Program-made: the position numbers and the translations under genes
The notes under the pieces: generated by a model
Database searches by the model: none
The model's input: the letters and a program-made list of their open reading frames with translations, nothing else
Told to the model about the DNA's origin: nothing
In this document: piece after piece, positions 45,301 through 55,090 of the stretch
How positions within the stretch are numbered: the stretch's first letter is position 1
How the letters are laid out: every line of letters starts with the position of its first letter
Origin: an uncultured Synechococcus sp.
Lineage (GTDB): Bacteria; Cyanobacteriota; Cyanobacteriia; Phormidesmidales; Phormidesmidaceae
Direction: 5' to 3'
DNA: 64,000 bases
Assembly (NCBI GenBank): GCA_937911865.1
Contig: CALDSK010000278.1
Span: 1-64,000, forward strand

Positions 45301-48300
45301 CAACGCATCCACTTATGGGCGATCGCATCTCTATCGCCGGTACGCCATCTGCTCATTTCGAGACTGTTATTAGCCCTACTTCAGTGCCTTTTTTACAGGA
45401 GCATCAAGTGTTTGGCGCTGCTGTATTACCTGCGGTTGGTTACATCGAGATGGCTGTTGCTGCTGCTTGGTCTAGCAACGAAAGCATCGCTAGCGGTGAA
45501 AGCACCGTTAGCTTTGGCGATGTCAACTTTCATCAGGCGCTGCTGCTCAATGCCGCTCAGAAAGTACAAATCGTACTAAGGCCGCAAGAGAATCAACAGA
45601 CGTTTGAGATTTACAGCTTGGTGGTCAGCGATCAGCCTCTAGCGCAGTGGCAGCTGCACTCAAGTGGATCGTTGACGGTTCAGGCTAGCCAGATAGGCCA
45701 GCGTTCTGTTGATATCAAGCAGCTGCAACAGCACTGTTCTTTAGAAATTTCTGTTGATAGATGCTATGAACACCTGCAAAGACAAGGCATCACCTACGGC
45801 AAGCCATTTCGCGCGCTTCAGCAAATCTTCGTTGGCGATCTTCAGGCGCTTAGCCAACTACAGCTGCCCAGCGACTTGGCGCTTACACCAGATCAATATC
45901 GGCTACATCCAGTCTTACTAGATGCTTGCTTGCAGAGCATTGCAGCTATTTTCTTGGAAGAAGATGCGCAGAAAACCTATCTTCCTGCTGCGATCGCTCA
46001 AGTACATGTTCACGTGCCCAGGATAGAAGACGATCAGCTATGGAGCTATGTAAAGGTTAATCAAAAAGACAAGTGGCTAATTGCTGACATTCAGCTGATT
46101 TCTTCTACAGGCAAACCGCTAGTGACTATCAGCGGGCTGCGGTTGCAGTCGGCTAGCTCAGAAAGGGTTCTTCATTCGCAGTCGCAAAGATCTGTGGATC
46201 AGGTGCCTGTAAAAGATTGGTTCTATCAGAACAGCTGGCAGGTGCAGCCTTCGCCGCAGCCAGCCAGCTGGAGCGAGATAAAGAGGACTCTTCAGTCTTT
46301 AGCAGATGGGTTTGAGCGAGCGATCGCATCTGACGCCGTACAGTCTTATCTGTCGCTCCTGCCTCAACTAGAGACTCTTAGCCTCAGCTACATTAATACG
46401 GCACTGTCAAATTTAGGTGATAAGGCAGTGTCCTCCACGCATCGAGCCTTTTTCCGCCGACTTACTGATCTCTCTACTGACGCAACAGATCTACCCTCTG
46501 CTCAGGCCCTACAAACGCAGCTTTTAGAACATTATCCTGAAGCGAAAGCAGAGCTGATCCTCATTCAGCGCTGTGGCGAAAATCTGGCCGATGTCCTCAC
46601 GGGTAGAACAGATCCTTTAGCGCTTCTCTTTCCGGGCGGAAGCACAGAAGACTTAGCTGGCCTCTACCAGTCTTCTCTAGGTGCGCTGGTGATGAATCAA
46701 CAGATGCAGCAAGTCGTGTCTGGCCTCACCTCGGCGGCTGGGCCGCTGAAAATTTTGGAGATTGGTGCGGGTACTGGCGGAACGACAGCGCATGTTTTGC
46801 CCCATGTCGGCGGCGCTCACTACACGTTCACAGATGTTTCGCCCCTGTTTTTGGCCAAGGCAAAAGAGCGATTCGCTGACTGTTCAAACGTTGCCTATCG
46901 GAGCCTAGATATCGAGAAAGACATTGTTGCTCAGCGATTTGAGAAAAATAGCTATGACCTGGTAATTGCCTCGAACGTGCTGCATGCAACTGCCGATATT
47001 GAACAGACGCTGATAAATGTGCGATCGCTCTTAACACCTGGTGGTCAGCTTATTCTATTAGAAGGAACCCAGCCCTTTATTTGGCTAGATCTAATCTTTG
47101 GCATGACTGCCGGCTGGTGGAAGCGATCGCCTCATCCGCTTCTATCAGTTTCGCAGTGGCAACAGCACCTGCATGCTGCTGGGTTCGAGTCATCTATGCC
47201 GCTTGCGGCTACAAACCCAGCTAACTCGGCGGCACTTCCTCAATCTGTTATGGTTGCCAGTACGCCAAAGGCGAAAGCAGACGGCTGGTTGCTCCTATCA
47301 GAGTCAGACAATCCGCTTGCTCGGCAGTTAGCCCAATCTACTCAGAGCCGGCTTGCCCTGCCAGCGGACTTTTCTCCGACTTTATGCCAATCATTAGCAG
47401 CGACTAATCAATCTCCCAAACATATTGTCTACATCGCGAATAGCACCTCTCTGCTAACGGCTGACAAGCCTGAAGAACAGCTCAAGGCACTGACAGAAAG
47501 GATCGCGACAGATCTGCTAGGCGTATTAAAAGCACTGAGCCAACAGACTCAAGCCATGCCTCGATTAAGCGTTGTCACTCAGGGATTAATCAGCGGCGGA
47601 GAAGGGCTTTCTCAGGCCGTTGCTTGGGGCCTGTCACGGGTTATCGATTTAGAATTTCCAGCGCTACATTGCTGTCGGATCGATCTCAGTGTAGAAGAGA
47701 ATCTAGAGGCGAGCGCCGATCTGCTCTCTCAAGACCTGCTGACTATAACGCCTGAAAGAACAGCTTCTTATCAGCTCGGGCAGCGCCGAGTAGCTAGATT
47801 AGCAGCAGCTGAAGAAAGTGCTCAGCTAGAGCTGCCTGCTACGCCCTTTAAGCTGATGATCCCGACTAAAGGCAGCCCAGATAATCTTAAAATTCTCCCC
47901 TGCGATCACTCAGCGCCGCAGTCAGGAGAAGTAGAGATTAGAGTGACCGCAGCAGGGCTCAACTTTATTGATGTGCTCGACTCGCTGGCTCTGTTGACTT
48001 TTGAACGCGATTGGCTAGGGGTAGAGTGTGCCGGCGAAGTGGTTGCGGTGGGTAAAGGGGTTGAGCAGTTTGCCATTGGTGATGCGGTGGTGGCTTTGGC
48101 GGCAGGCTGCTTTGGTCAGTATGTGACCGTAAGCTCACAGCTAGTGGTTGCTCAGCCTAAAGGCCTAAGCGCACAGGCCGCAGCGACGATTCCGGCCAAT
48201 TTCTTGACCGCTTACTATTCCTTGCAGGTGTTAACCCAGTTGCAGAAAGGGGAGCGAATTTTAGTTCATGCGGCGGCGGGTGGGACTGGAATGGCCGCTG

Positions 48301-50132
48301 TGAAGATGGCGATCGCCGCAGGCGCGGAGGTATATGCCACTGCTAGCCCTAGAAAATGGCCCGCCCTAAAAGCACTGGGCGTTGCTCACCTGATGAATTC
48401 TCGCACGCTAGATTTTGCCGAAGAAACGATGGCAAAGTCTGATGGGCAGGGAGTCGATGTTGTTCTCAATTCTCTCTCAGGTGAGTTTGTTGAGAAGAGC
48501 CTATCGGTACTGTCGCAAAACGGACGCTTTCTTGAAATTGGTAAGCGTGACATTTGGTCTGCGCAGCAGGTACAGGTAGCTCGGCCAGATGTTGACTACC
48601 AGATTGTTGATTTGCTCTCGGTGGCGCAGCGTCAGCCGCAACAGATTCAAACCATGCTAAAGGCGCTGATGCCGCAGTTTGAAACGCGACAGCTAACGCC
48701 TGTTCCCTATCGCAGCTTTCCGCTAGCTGAAGCCAAAGCCGCTTTTCGGACCATGCAGCAGGCGCAGCACGTCGGTAAGCTAGTGCTAGATATTGAAACG
48801 CCACAGCGCCCTGATATCAGCATAGAAGCGAGTGGGACCTATTTGGTAACGGGCGGTACCGGCGGTCTTGGGCTGGCAACAGCAGACTGGCTAGTCATGC
48901 AAGGGGCGCGCTACATCGCTTTGCTGAGCCGGGGGGCTAACGTTTCTACGGCGGTGAATGTCTGGATCAATCAGTGTATGGAACAGGGAGTTCAGGTGCT
49001 GGTGCTAAAAGCAGATGTTGCCGACTACTCACAGCTGGCTGCCGCGTTGAGCAGCTTGCACCGAGAATTTCCGCCGCTGAAAGGTGTTGTTCATGCCGCA
49101 GGCGTACTGTCGGACGGTGTATTACAGCAGCTAAGCTGGTCACAGATGGCGCAGGTACTAGCGCCTAAGGTGTGGGGCGCCTGGAACCTACACCAGCTGA
49201 CTTTAGAGCGTGATTTAGACTTTTTCGTATTGTATTCTTCAGCGGCTTCTCTGTTGGGTTCGCCAGGACAGGGCAGTCACGTAGCGGCCAATAGCTTTTT
49301 AGATGCGCTTGCTCGTCACCGAAAGGCGAAAGGATTGTCTGCGCTTAGCATCAATTGGGGCCCCTGGGCTGAGGTGGGTTCAGCGGCAAGAGAGCGGGTG
49401 CAGCAACAAATGGCGCAGCAGGGTATTGGAGCAATCGCACCGAAAAAAGGCATTCAGGCCCTCGTTCAAATTCTCTCTCAAGCGCACGCTCGAACAGAAG
49501 CCGCTCAGCTCGGTGTGGTGCCGATTAACTGGTCTCAGTTCTGGCAACAGAATCGCGATCTCGACCCATTTTTCTCCAGCTTTGTTGACCGTCAACCCGC
49601 AAGCAGCCTGGCTTCAACAAAGAGGGTCACTGATAGTGCTAACTGGATAGAGCAGCTGGCAAAACTACCCAAGCGGCGGCATTCTACTTTTTTGAGCCAG
49701 GCCCTTCAAACGGCCGTTTCTAACGTATTGGCGCTGCCAGCGCACAAGCAGATTGAGCCTACCATGAGCTTTTTTGACATGGGCATGGATTCGCTGATGG
49801 CAGTCGAACTCAAAAATCAGCTAGATATTCGGTTAGGAAAGCCTATTGCCTCTACTGTTATTTTTGAATATCCGACTATTCAGGCACTCGCTACACATCT
49901 AGCAGACACGGTGGCAGACACGGTCTTAAAAGATACAGATACAAGAGAAGATATAACAGGAGAAAATACAACAAAAGAAGCCTTAGCACCTGATATTCCA
50001 GCTTTATTGAATGACAGTATCGATTGTGAAAATCTAGTACCCGAAGGTCCGGACATAGAAATACCATCCGCAGCACCCTCCGATATTGAAAGAGAGCTTG
50101 CGGCGCTTGAATCTTTGCTAGACCGCGCCTGA
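42369..50132 (+). CDS. Type I PKS module 2: KS-AT-DH-cMT-ER-KR-ACP
   Basis: 2587 aa, one complete, highly reducing, C-methylating module. KS ~57-480 (C227 in DTACSSSLVA, HGTGTALGDP). AT ~600-900 (S703 in GHSIGEY, HGFH, malonyl-type). DH ~980-1240 (H1012 in HQVFGAAVLP; HPVLLDACLQ). cMT ~1400-1600 (LEIGAGTGG, 1463-1471). ER ~1840-2140 (AAAGGTG near 1968). KR ~2155-2335 (TGGTGGLG from 2161). ACP serine S2475. An N-terminal Asn/Lys/Gln-rich stretch and a coiled segment are probably docking. Paralogous to module 1 over its whole length. The KR again has His (GQGSHVAANSF) where Tyr is expected. The next gene starts 44 bp later. Confidence 0.92.
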   Translation: MSLTPQTNKDQTNKKQINKNQVAKEQENNQRMARALQAIEKLQAKLASVEAAKTEPIAIVGMGCRFPGGANSPAAFWHLLSQGKDAISKVPDDRWDADAYYSPDVNDAGKIVTRNGGFVEHLKDFDADFFGISPREAVSLDPQQRLLLEVSWEAMEYGGMVPSEWMSRPVGIFAGVSSNDYSQYLSDRSETDIDAYLATGNSHSVVAGRLSYSLGFTGPSIAVDTACSSSLVAVHLACQSLRSRECEVALAGGVNRILAPEFSINFSKAHMLSPDGRCKTFDAAADGFSRGEGCGVVVLKRLSDAVANGDNILALVRGSAVNQDGRSGGLTVPNGPSQQAVIRQALANAKVQPAQVSYIEAHGTGTALGDPIEVGALGAVFGESHSARNPLKIGSVKTNIGHLEAAAGIAGLIKVVLSMQHQQLPAHLHFQQPSLHIDWDALPIRVTDRLTSWQFDESTPSVAGVSSFGFGGTNAHVVVEAALQVPADEKAVVPVKGDRLLVLSAKTPGALKELAKCYVERLEQLSLNDQGDTWSNICWMAGTMRSQFSHRLAIAASSAEEALTELTAYAEDAQDKLNVTVGKSLQHRPTVAFLFTGQGAQSINMGRELYDSEPVFREIVDHCGQILTAEGVDLLKILYPKSVGEKGTSMLREREANLGQTGLEQSELGQTAYIQTGLFVLAYALTELWKSWGIEPDCVLGHSIGEYAAACAAGVMDWEAGLRLIAARGKLMQALPAGGGMVAVMAAAEQVRPYLKAGVAIAAENGPANTVISGPVTLLKPILSALEQQGIKTTKLRVAHGFHSPLMEPILEPFYQAANQVTYRLPKVKMLSTVTGEPVAADTDWPDYWTEHIQQPVRFWSATERLAAENCDILLEIGPKPVLLAMGQDCWLDREKPDQKASLRKPQCLASLRPNRYEANNDRRTMLSSLGEIYVCGAKLAWPRRGEHRVDLPTYPFQRERYWIEVDRSRRDRAMARTTHPLMGDRISIAGTPSAHFETVISPTSVPFLQEHQVFGAAVLPAVGYIEMAVAAAWSSNESIASGESTVSFGDVNFHQALLLNAAQKVQIVLRPQENQQTFEIYSLVVSDQPLAQWQLHSSGSLTVQASQIGQRSVDIKQLQQHCSLEISVDRCYEHLQRQGITYGKPFRALQQIFVGDLQALSQLQLPSDLALTPDQYRLHPVLLDACLQSIAAIFLEEDAQKTYLPAAIAQVHVHVPRIEDDQLWSYVKVNQKDKWLIADIQLISSTGKPLVTISGLRLQSASSERVLHSQSQRSVDQVPVKDWFYQNSWQVQPSPQPASWSEIKRTLQSLADGFERAIASDAVQSYLSLLPQLETLSLSYINTALSNLGDKAVSSTHRAFFRRLTDLSTDATDLPSAQALQTQLLEHYPEAKAELILIQRCGENLADVLTGRTDPLALLFPGGSTEDLAGLYQSSLGALVMNQQMQQVVSGLTSAAGPLKILEIGAGTGGTTAHVLPHVGGAHYTFTDVSPLFLAKAKERFADCSNVAYRSLDIEKDIVAQRFEKNSYDLVIASNVLHATADIEQTLINVRSLLTPGGQLILLEGTQPFIWLDLIFGMTAGWWKRSPHPLLSVSQWQQHLHAAGFESSMPLAATNPANSAALPQSVMVASTPKAKADGWLLLSESDNPLARQLAQSTQSRLALPADFSPTLCQSLAATNQSPKHIVYIANSTSLLTADKPEEQLKALTERIATDLLGVLKALSQQTQAMPRLSVVTQGLISGGEGLSQAVAWGLSRVIDLEFPALHCCRIDLSVEENLEASADLLSQDLLTITPERTASYQLGQRRVARLAAAEESAQLELPATPFKLMIPTKGSPDNLKILPCDHSAPQSGEVEIRVTAAGLNFIDVLDSLALLTFERDWLGVECAGEVVAVGKGVEQFAIGDAVVALAAGCFGQYVTVSSQLVVAQPKGLSAQAAATIPANFLTAYYSLQVLTQLQKGERILVHAAAGGTGMAAVKMAIAAGAEVYATASPRKWPALKALGVAHLMNSRTLDFAEETMAKSDGQGVDVVLNSLSGEFVEKSLSVLSQNGRFLEIGKRDIWSAQQVQVARPDVDYQIVDLLSVAQRQPQQIQTMLKALMPQFETRQLTPVPYRSFPLAEAKAAFRTMQQAQHVGKLVLDIETPQRPDISIEASGTYLVTGGTGGLGLATADWLVMQGARYIALLSRGANVSTAVNVWINQCMEQGVQVLVLKADVADYSQLAAALSSLHREFPPLKGVVHAAGVLSDGVLQQLSWSQMAQVLAPKVWGAWNLHQLTLERDLDFFVLYSSAASLLGSPGQGSHVAANSFLDALARHRKAKGLSALSINWGPWAEVGSAARERVQQQMAQQGIGAIAPKKGIQALVQILSQAHARTEAAQLGVVPINWSQFWQQNRDLDPFFSSFVDRQPASSLASTKRVTDSANWIEQLAKLPKRRHSTFLSQALQTAVSNVLALPAHKQIEPTMSFFDMGMDSLMAVELKNQLDIRLGKPIASTVIFEYPTIQALATHLADTVADTVLKDTDTREDITGENTTKEALAPDIPALLNDSIDCENLVPEGPDIEIPSAAPSDIERELAALESLLDRA

Positions 50133-50176
50133 TACCTACCTCTCATACTTTTTTTGATTTTTCTTTTGACCGTATC

Positions 50177-53100
50177 ATGACTGAAGTCTCACAAAATTCA
50201 TCGACGCCCATGCAGGCTTCTGAGCGCGTATTCAAGGCGTTAAAAGAGGCGCGATCGCAGCTAGAAGCTATAGAGCAGGCTAGAAACGAGCGAATTGCCA
50301 TTGTCGGCATGGCCGGGCGATTCCCAGGCGCGGACAACCTAACAGAATTTTGGCATCTGCTTGAAGAGGGTAAACCTGGCATTCGCCAGCTGTCGGACGA
50401 AGAGCTTTTAGCTGCGGGCGTTTCTCAGAGCACATTTCAGCAGCCCAACTACGTCCGCGCCTATGCTAGCTTCCCTGACCCCACCGGATTTGATGCCCAG
50501 TTTTTTGGCTACTCTCCTCGCGAAGCCGAACTCATTGATCCTCAACAGCGCGTTTTCTTAGACTGTGCCTGGAGCGCCCTAGAAGATGCTGGCTATGACA
50601 GTCAGCAGTACGGCGGTACGATTGGCGTCTACGGCGGCGCGGCGCTCAACAGCTACATCGTCAACCTACACGCCAACCCAGGCATACGCGACTCCGTTAG
50701 CCCGGTACAGGCGGTTGTTAGCAATGTCATGGGTTTAATGCCCACCAGAGTTTCTTACAAGCTAGATCTCAAAGGGCCCAGCTGTGGCATTCAGACCGGC
50801 TGTTCTACCGCGCTAGTCGCCATTCATACGGCCTGCCAAAGCCTGCTAAATCATGAGTGCGATATGGCGCTGGCGGGCGGTGTCACCGTCAGCAGCGCTA
50901 TGCCTGAGGGCTATGTCTATCAGGCTGAAAGCATTGCCTCTCCAGATGGCGTTTGCCGGGCTTTTGACGCTGAGGGTCAGGGAACCGTATTTGGTAATGG
51001 GGTTTGTATTGTTGTTTTTAAGCGGCTGCAAGCGGCTCTGCGAGAAGGCGACCATATCTATGCGGTGATCGCAGGGTCGGCGGTTAATAACGATGGCGCT
51101 GATAAGGTAAATTTGATTGCGCCTAGTGTGTCGGGCCAAGCCGCGGTCATTCGCTCAGCAATCGAGCAGGCGGGCGTAAATCCGCACAGTATTAGTTATG
51201 TAGAGGGTCACGGCACGGGCACACCTTTGGGCGATCCGATTGAAGTGGCTGCGCTCAATAAGGCCTTTAAAGAAAAAGAGAGCAATAAGATAACACACCC
51301 AGGCTGTAGGCTGGGCTCGGTAAAGACAAACCTGGGCCACCTGGATGCGGCAGCTGGTGCAGCTGGCGTGATCAAAACTGTTCTATCGCTTCAGCACAAG
51401 AAGATTCCAGCGAGTCTCAACTATAGTCAGCCCAATCCCAAAATTGACTTCCATAGCGGCCCTTTTACCGTGAATCAACACTGCATTGACTGGGCACAGG
51501 CACAGAGTGTTGGTGATGCTAACGGTCATGCGAATAGTGACTTTCCTAGACGCGCTGGCGTCAGCTCTTTTGGCATGGGTGGCACTAATGCTCATGTGAT
51601 TTTAGAAGAAGCGCCCGAGCGTTGCCCATCAGCTGAGGCCCCGAGCTGGCAGCTGATAGTGCTTTCTGCTAAAACACCCACTGCGCTAGGCACAGCCACG
51701 CAGCACCTAGCCGAACATTTGCAGCAGCGGCCTGAGCTAAATCTTGCAGATGTGGCCTACACCTTGCAGATAGGCAGACGTGCTTGGCCCTATCGTCGCT
51801 ATTGTCTTTGCCAAACAATAGCAGGCGCTGTTGAACAGTTAACGGATGTAGACAATACAGACCCATACGATCATGAATCAGACGCTCAGCCTTTAAACAG
51901 CCATCCGAAGTCTGTTGTCTTTATGTTTACTGGGCAGGGCGCTCAGCATATTGATATGGCCAAGGGGCTGTATGAGACAGAACCCTTGTTTAAGCAGACC
52001 ATCGATCAATGTGCTGAAATCATGGCGGCAGCAGGCGTTGATCTGTTGAGCCTTCTGTATCCGACAGCGCAAGCGCAAGAGACAAAGCGGCCGGGACGAA
52101 TCCATCAAACAGCCTACGCTCAACCCGCGCTATTTGCCGTTGAGTATGCGCTAGCGCAGCTGTGGCTGTCTTGGGGGATTCAGCCGAGGGCGATGATTGG
52201 CCACAGCATTGGTGAGTATGTGGCGGCTTGTGTTGCGGGTGTCTTTTCTCTGTCAGAGGCGATCGCACTGATCATCAAGCGCGGCCAGCTAATGCAGCGA
52301 GCCGCACCGGGCTCTATGCTCTCTGTCTTAATGGCAGCAGAGGAGCTACAGCCGCTATTACCGGCTGTAGCTGAGATTGCGGTGATCAACACGCCTAGCA
52401 ACTGCGTTGTCTCCGGGCCAACGGCTGCGATTGAAGCCGTGACACAGCAGCTAAAAGAGAGAGAGATTCCCTGTCGTTTGCTTGCAACTTCCCATGCTTT
52501 TCACTCTGCGATGATGGCAGGCATACTAGATGAGTTTGCTCTGGCCTTAGAAAAGGTGACGCTGTCCGCGCCAGATTATGAGATTGTTTCTAATGTCTCT
52601 GGTACATGGCTGAAAGATTCTGAAGCTACCGACCCTGGCTATTGGGTACAACAGCTGCGGGCTACCGTACAGTTTAGCCGCGGGATGACAACCGTTTTGG
52701 CGCTACCCAATCCAGTGTTGCTAGAGATTGGACCCGGTCATACGCTGACAAAGCTTGCACAGCAGCACCTGGACAAGCGCTCAGGTAACAGAAAACAAAC
52801 TACAGACAGTGATAAGCCGATTCACATACCTGTCATTCAGTCTTTACCCCATCCGCGAGACGCGAGATCGGATACTCATCAGCTGATAAACGCGGTCGGT
52901 CAGCTTTGGCTATCGGGTGTGGCCATTAGCTGGAGAGATTTTCACCACACTGCAGGTCGCCCGGCGAAACGTCATCGGCTGCCGCTACCCACTTATCCTT
53001 TTGAAAGAAAGCCTTACTGGATTCCGCTGCTTAGCGAAGAGAACAGCCACAAACAAGAGAGCGTTTCTCAGACCCGACCGCAGGCAAAAGCCGCTGATAT

Positions 53101-55090
53101 GGCAGATTGGTTTTATCTACCTACCTGGAAGCGATTACCAATTCCTATTCAGTCACTGCCTACATCCGGCGGACGCTGGCTCGTTTTTGCCAATACGACT
53201 TTGAAAGCCCAGCTAAAAGCTTATCTTTCTACCGTAGAGTCTAGCCCAGCTATTACTTGGGTGACGCCTGACTCGACATTTTCTGCCAGCGCAGACAGCT
53301 ACAGCCTACAGCCGAATAGCCCTACCGACTACAATCAGCTTGCAGAGTCCCTGGCTGACAACAAGTTGTGGCCAGATCAAATTGTGTACGGCTGGGGCCT
53401 AGAAAAGAATAAGGATGCCAAAAAGAACAAGACCGCACAGCCAATAGACGACTTTCAGTGTTTGTTGTATCTTACCCAGGCACTCTTAGACAATAAACAG
53501 CCGCTCACTATTAGCGTTCTAACCGCAGAAATTTACGACGTTGTTAGCACCGATTCGCTAAATCCTGAAAAGGCTAAAGCGTTGGGATTTTCTCAGGTTA
53601 TTGCTCAAGAGATGGCGGGGATCAGCTGTCGCCTGATGGATGTGGGCATTCCTACAGAGGCTATAGAACCCAGCTTTCTGAAAGGGATTTATCAAGAGCT
53701 GGCATCACCTTATCGCTACAGCCAAAGGCAGGTGGCATACCGGGCTCGTCAACGATGGGTGAAAACTCACGAACCTCTGCCACTACCAGAGAAAGCGCCT
53801 GCGCTGCTGAAGCGCAACAGCACCTATCTGATTGCCGGAGACTTTGTAGAAGGCTTAGGTATGGTGTACGCCCGGGCGCTTACCAAAACGCTCAACGCCC
53901 GACTAATTTTGTTGGGTAGGCCCGGATTGCCCGCACCAGAAGACTGGGAGAAGTGGCTGCTTACCCACGGGCCAGACCACGGAACCAGTTTGCTGATTCG
54001 CAAGTTACAGGCGCTTGGGTCAGTGAGTGAACAGTTTCTCTGGTTTAGCGGTAGCTTGGCCGATGCGGACTGGGTGGCTCAAAGCGTGCAAGCAGGTATA
54101 GAGAAGTTTGGTGAAATTAGCGGTGTGTTTCATGCGGGTGCGATGGGCGATCGCGCCAGCTGCCCAATAGCTGAATTAACAGATCAGGAATGCGATCGCA
54201 TTACCCGCAGCAAAATCAAAGGTATGCAGACGCTACAGCAGGTGCTAGCTCATCATCCTGTTGGCTTTTACCTGTTGCAATCTTCTCTTGCTTCTGTCGT
54301 TGGTGGCATTGGGTTTGGGGCTTATGCCGCTGCTAATAGCTACCTGGATACGCTTGCCGCCCAGAAGAGTAGAACGGCCGCTCGCTGGTTTAGTCTCAAC
54401 TGGGATGCCTGCAATTTGACGGAAGAGACGACAGAAAGTTTTTCTACTGCCTCGTCTACTGCCTCCTCTGGTGGTCCGTCTGAGCTGATGGCACTGGCCA
54501 TGTCAGCAGATGAAGTTTGGCAAGCTACCAAAAGAGCCTTGGCGCAAACAGGCTTTTCTCAGCTTATTGTTTCTCCTCGCGCATTAGAACCCAGACTAGA
54601 GGAGGCCTTTACGCCCTTATCGATCGATCTTGACACGTCAGTTGATAGTGCCTCAGGCCAGCTAGCCGCAGGCCATGGCCGCCCGGCGCTAGCAACTGAC
54701 TATGTAGCACCGCAAACGCGGGTCGAGCAAGCGGTTGCCAAGGAAATGGGTGATTTACTCGGCATTGAAAAAGTTGGCATCAACGACAACTTCTTTGAGC
54801 TGGGTGGCCACTCACTGCTGGCTATTCAGGCTGTAACAAAGTTGAGAAAAGCGTTTCCGGTTGACCTACCAATGCGGGCCTTTTTGTTTGAGGCACCGAC
54901 CGTAGCCGGAATTGCCAAAATTATTCAGGACCAGATAGATGATAGTTCAGAACTAGAGAATCTAGATACAGAGAATCTAGATACAGAGAATTTAGACCTA
55001 GCGCATTCGCCCGGGACCCAAGCGACCCTGGAGAGTCTGTTAGACCAAATTGAAGAGATGGCACCTAAGGAGGTGAAAAATGAAATTTAG
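50177..55090 (+). CDS. Type I PKS module 3: KS-AT-KR-ACP
   Basis: 1637 aa. KS ~40-460 with active-site Cys in TGCSTALVAIH (C209); the flanking residues differ from modules 1 and 2, and the KS is of a separate lineage. AT ~570-850 (S677 in GHSIGEY; HAFH, malonyl-type). KR ~1000-1400: the nucleotide loop IAGDFVEGLG (from ~1219) is unusual, but S1370, Y1383 and N1387 (GAYAAANSY) are all present. ACP S1546 in FFELGGHSLLA, resembling a peptidyl-carrier motif. No DH, ER or MT, so it should add two carbons and leave a beta-hydroxyl. The stop overlaps the monooxygenase gene by 11 nt. The tail has a 15-bp repeat (ENLDT). Confidence 0.88.
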   Translation: MTEVSQNSSTPMQASERVFKALKEARSQLEAIEQARNERIAIVGMAGRFPGADNLTEFWHLLEEGKPGIRQLSDEELLAAGVSQSTFQQPNYVRAYASFPDPTGFDAQFFGYSPREAELIDPQQRVFLDCAWSALEDAGYDSQQYGGTIGVYGGAALNSYIVNLHANPGIRDSVSPVQAVVSNVMGLMPTRVSYKLDLKGPSCGIQTGCSTALVAIHTACQSLLNHECDMALAGGVTVSSAMPEGYVYQAESIASPDGVCRAFDAEGQGTVFGNGVCIVVFKRLQAALREGDHIYAVIAGSAVNNDGADKVNLIAPSVSGQAAVIRSAIEQAGVNPHSISYVEGHGTGTPLGDPIEVAALNKAFKEKESNKITHPGCRLGSVKTNLGHLDAAAGAAGVIKTVLSLQHKKIPASLNYSQPNPKIDFHSGPFTVNQHCIDWAQAQSVGDANGHANSDFPRRAGVSSFGMGGTNAHVILEEAPERCPSAEAPSWQLIVLSAKTPTALGTATQHLAEHLQQRPELNLADVAYTLQIGRRAWPYRRYCLCQTIAGAVEQLTDVDNTDPYDHESDAQPLNSHPKSVVFMFTGQGAQHIDMAKGLYETEPLFKQTIDQCAEIMAAAGVDLLSLLYPTAQAQETKRPGRIHQTAYAQPALFAVEYALAQLWLSWGIQPRAMIGHSIGEYVAACVAGVFSLSEAIALIIKRGQLMQRAAPGSMLSVLMAAEELQPLLPAVAEIAVINTPSNCVVSGPTAAIEAVTQQLKEREIPCRLLATSHAFHSAMMAGILDEFALALEKVTLSAPDYEIVSNVSGTWLKDSEATDPGYWVQQLRATVQFSRGMTTVLALPNPVLLEIGPGHTLTKLAQQHLDKRSGNRKQTTDSDKPIHIPVIQSLPHPRDARSDTHQLINAVGQLWLSGVAISWRDFHHTAGRPAKRHRLPLPTYPFERKPYWIPLLSEENSHKQESVSQTRPQAKAADMADWFYLPTWKRLPIPIQSLPTSGGRWLVFANTTLKAQLKAYLSTVESSPAITWVTPDSTFSASADSYSLQPNSPTDYNQLAESLADNKLWPDQIVYGWGLEKNKDAKKNKTAQPIDDFQCLLYLTQALLDNKQPLTISVLTAEIYDVVSTDSLNPEKAKALGFSQVIAQEMAGISCRLMDVGIPTEAIEPSFLKGIYQELASPYRYSQRQVAYRARQRWVKTHEPLPLPEKAPALLKRNSTYLIAGDFVEGLGMVYARALTKTLNARLILLGRPGLPAPEDWEKWLLTHGPDHGTSLLIRKLQALGSVSEQFLWFSGSLADADWVAQSVQAGIEKFGEISGVFHAGAMGDRASCPIAELTDQECDRITRSKIKGMQTLQQVLAHHPVGFYLLQSSLASVVGGIGFGAYAAANSYLDTLAAQKSRTAARWFSLNWDACNLTEETTESFSTASSTASSGGPSELMALAMSADEVWQATKRALAQTGFSQLIVSPRALEPRLEEAFTPLSIDLDTSVDSASGQLAAGHGRPALATDYVAPQTRVEQAVAKEMGDLLGIEKVGINDNFFELGGHSLLAIQAVTKLRKAFPVDLPMRAFLFEAPTVAGIAKIIQDQIDDSSELENLDTENLDTENLDLAHSPGTQATLESLLDQIEEMAPKEVKNEI
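54956..54997 (+). repeat. 15-bp in-frame tandem repeat, 2.8 copies
   Basis: GAGAATCTAGATACA twice exactly, then a diverged third copy. It encodes ENLDT units in the linker behind the ACP of module 3. Confidence 0.9.

Noticed and set aside
50133..50176. Separate promoter or terminator in the gap before PKS module 3
   Set aside because: The 44-bp gap shows no hairpin and no convincing promoter; it is treated as an operon gap.
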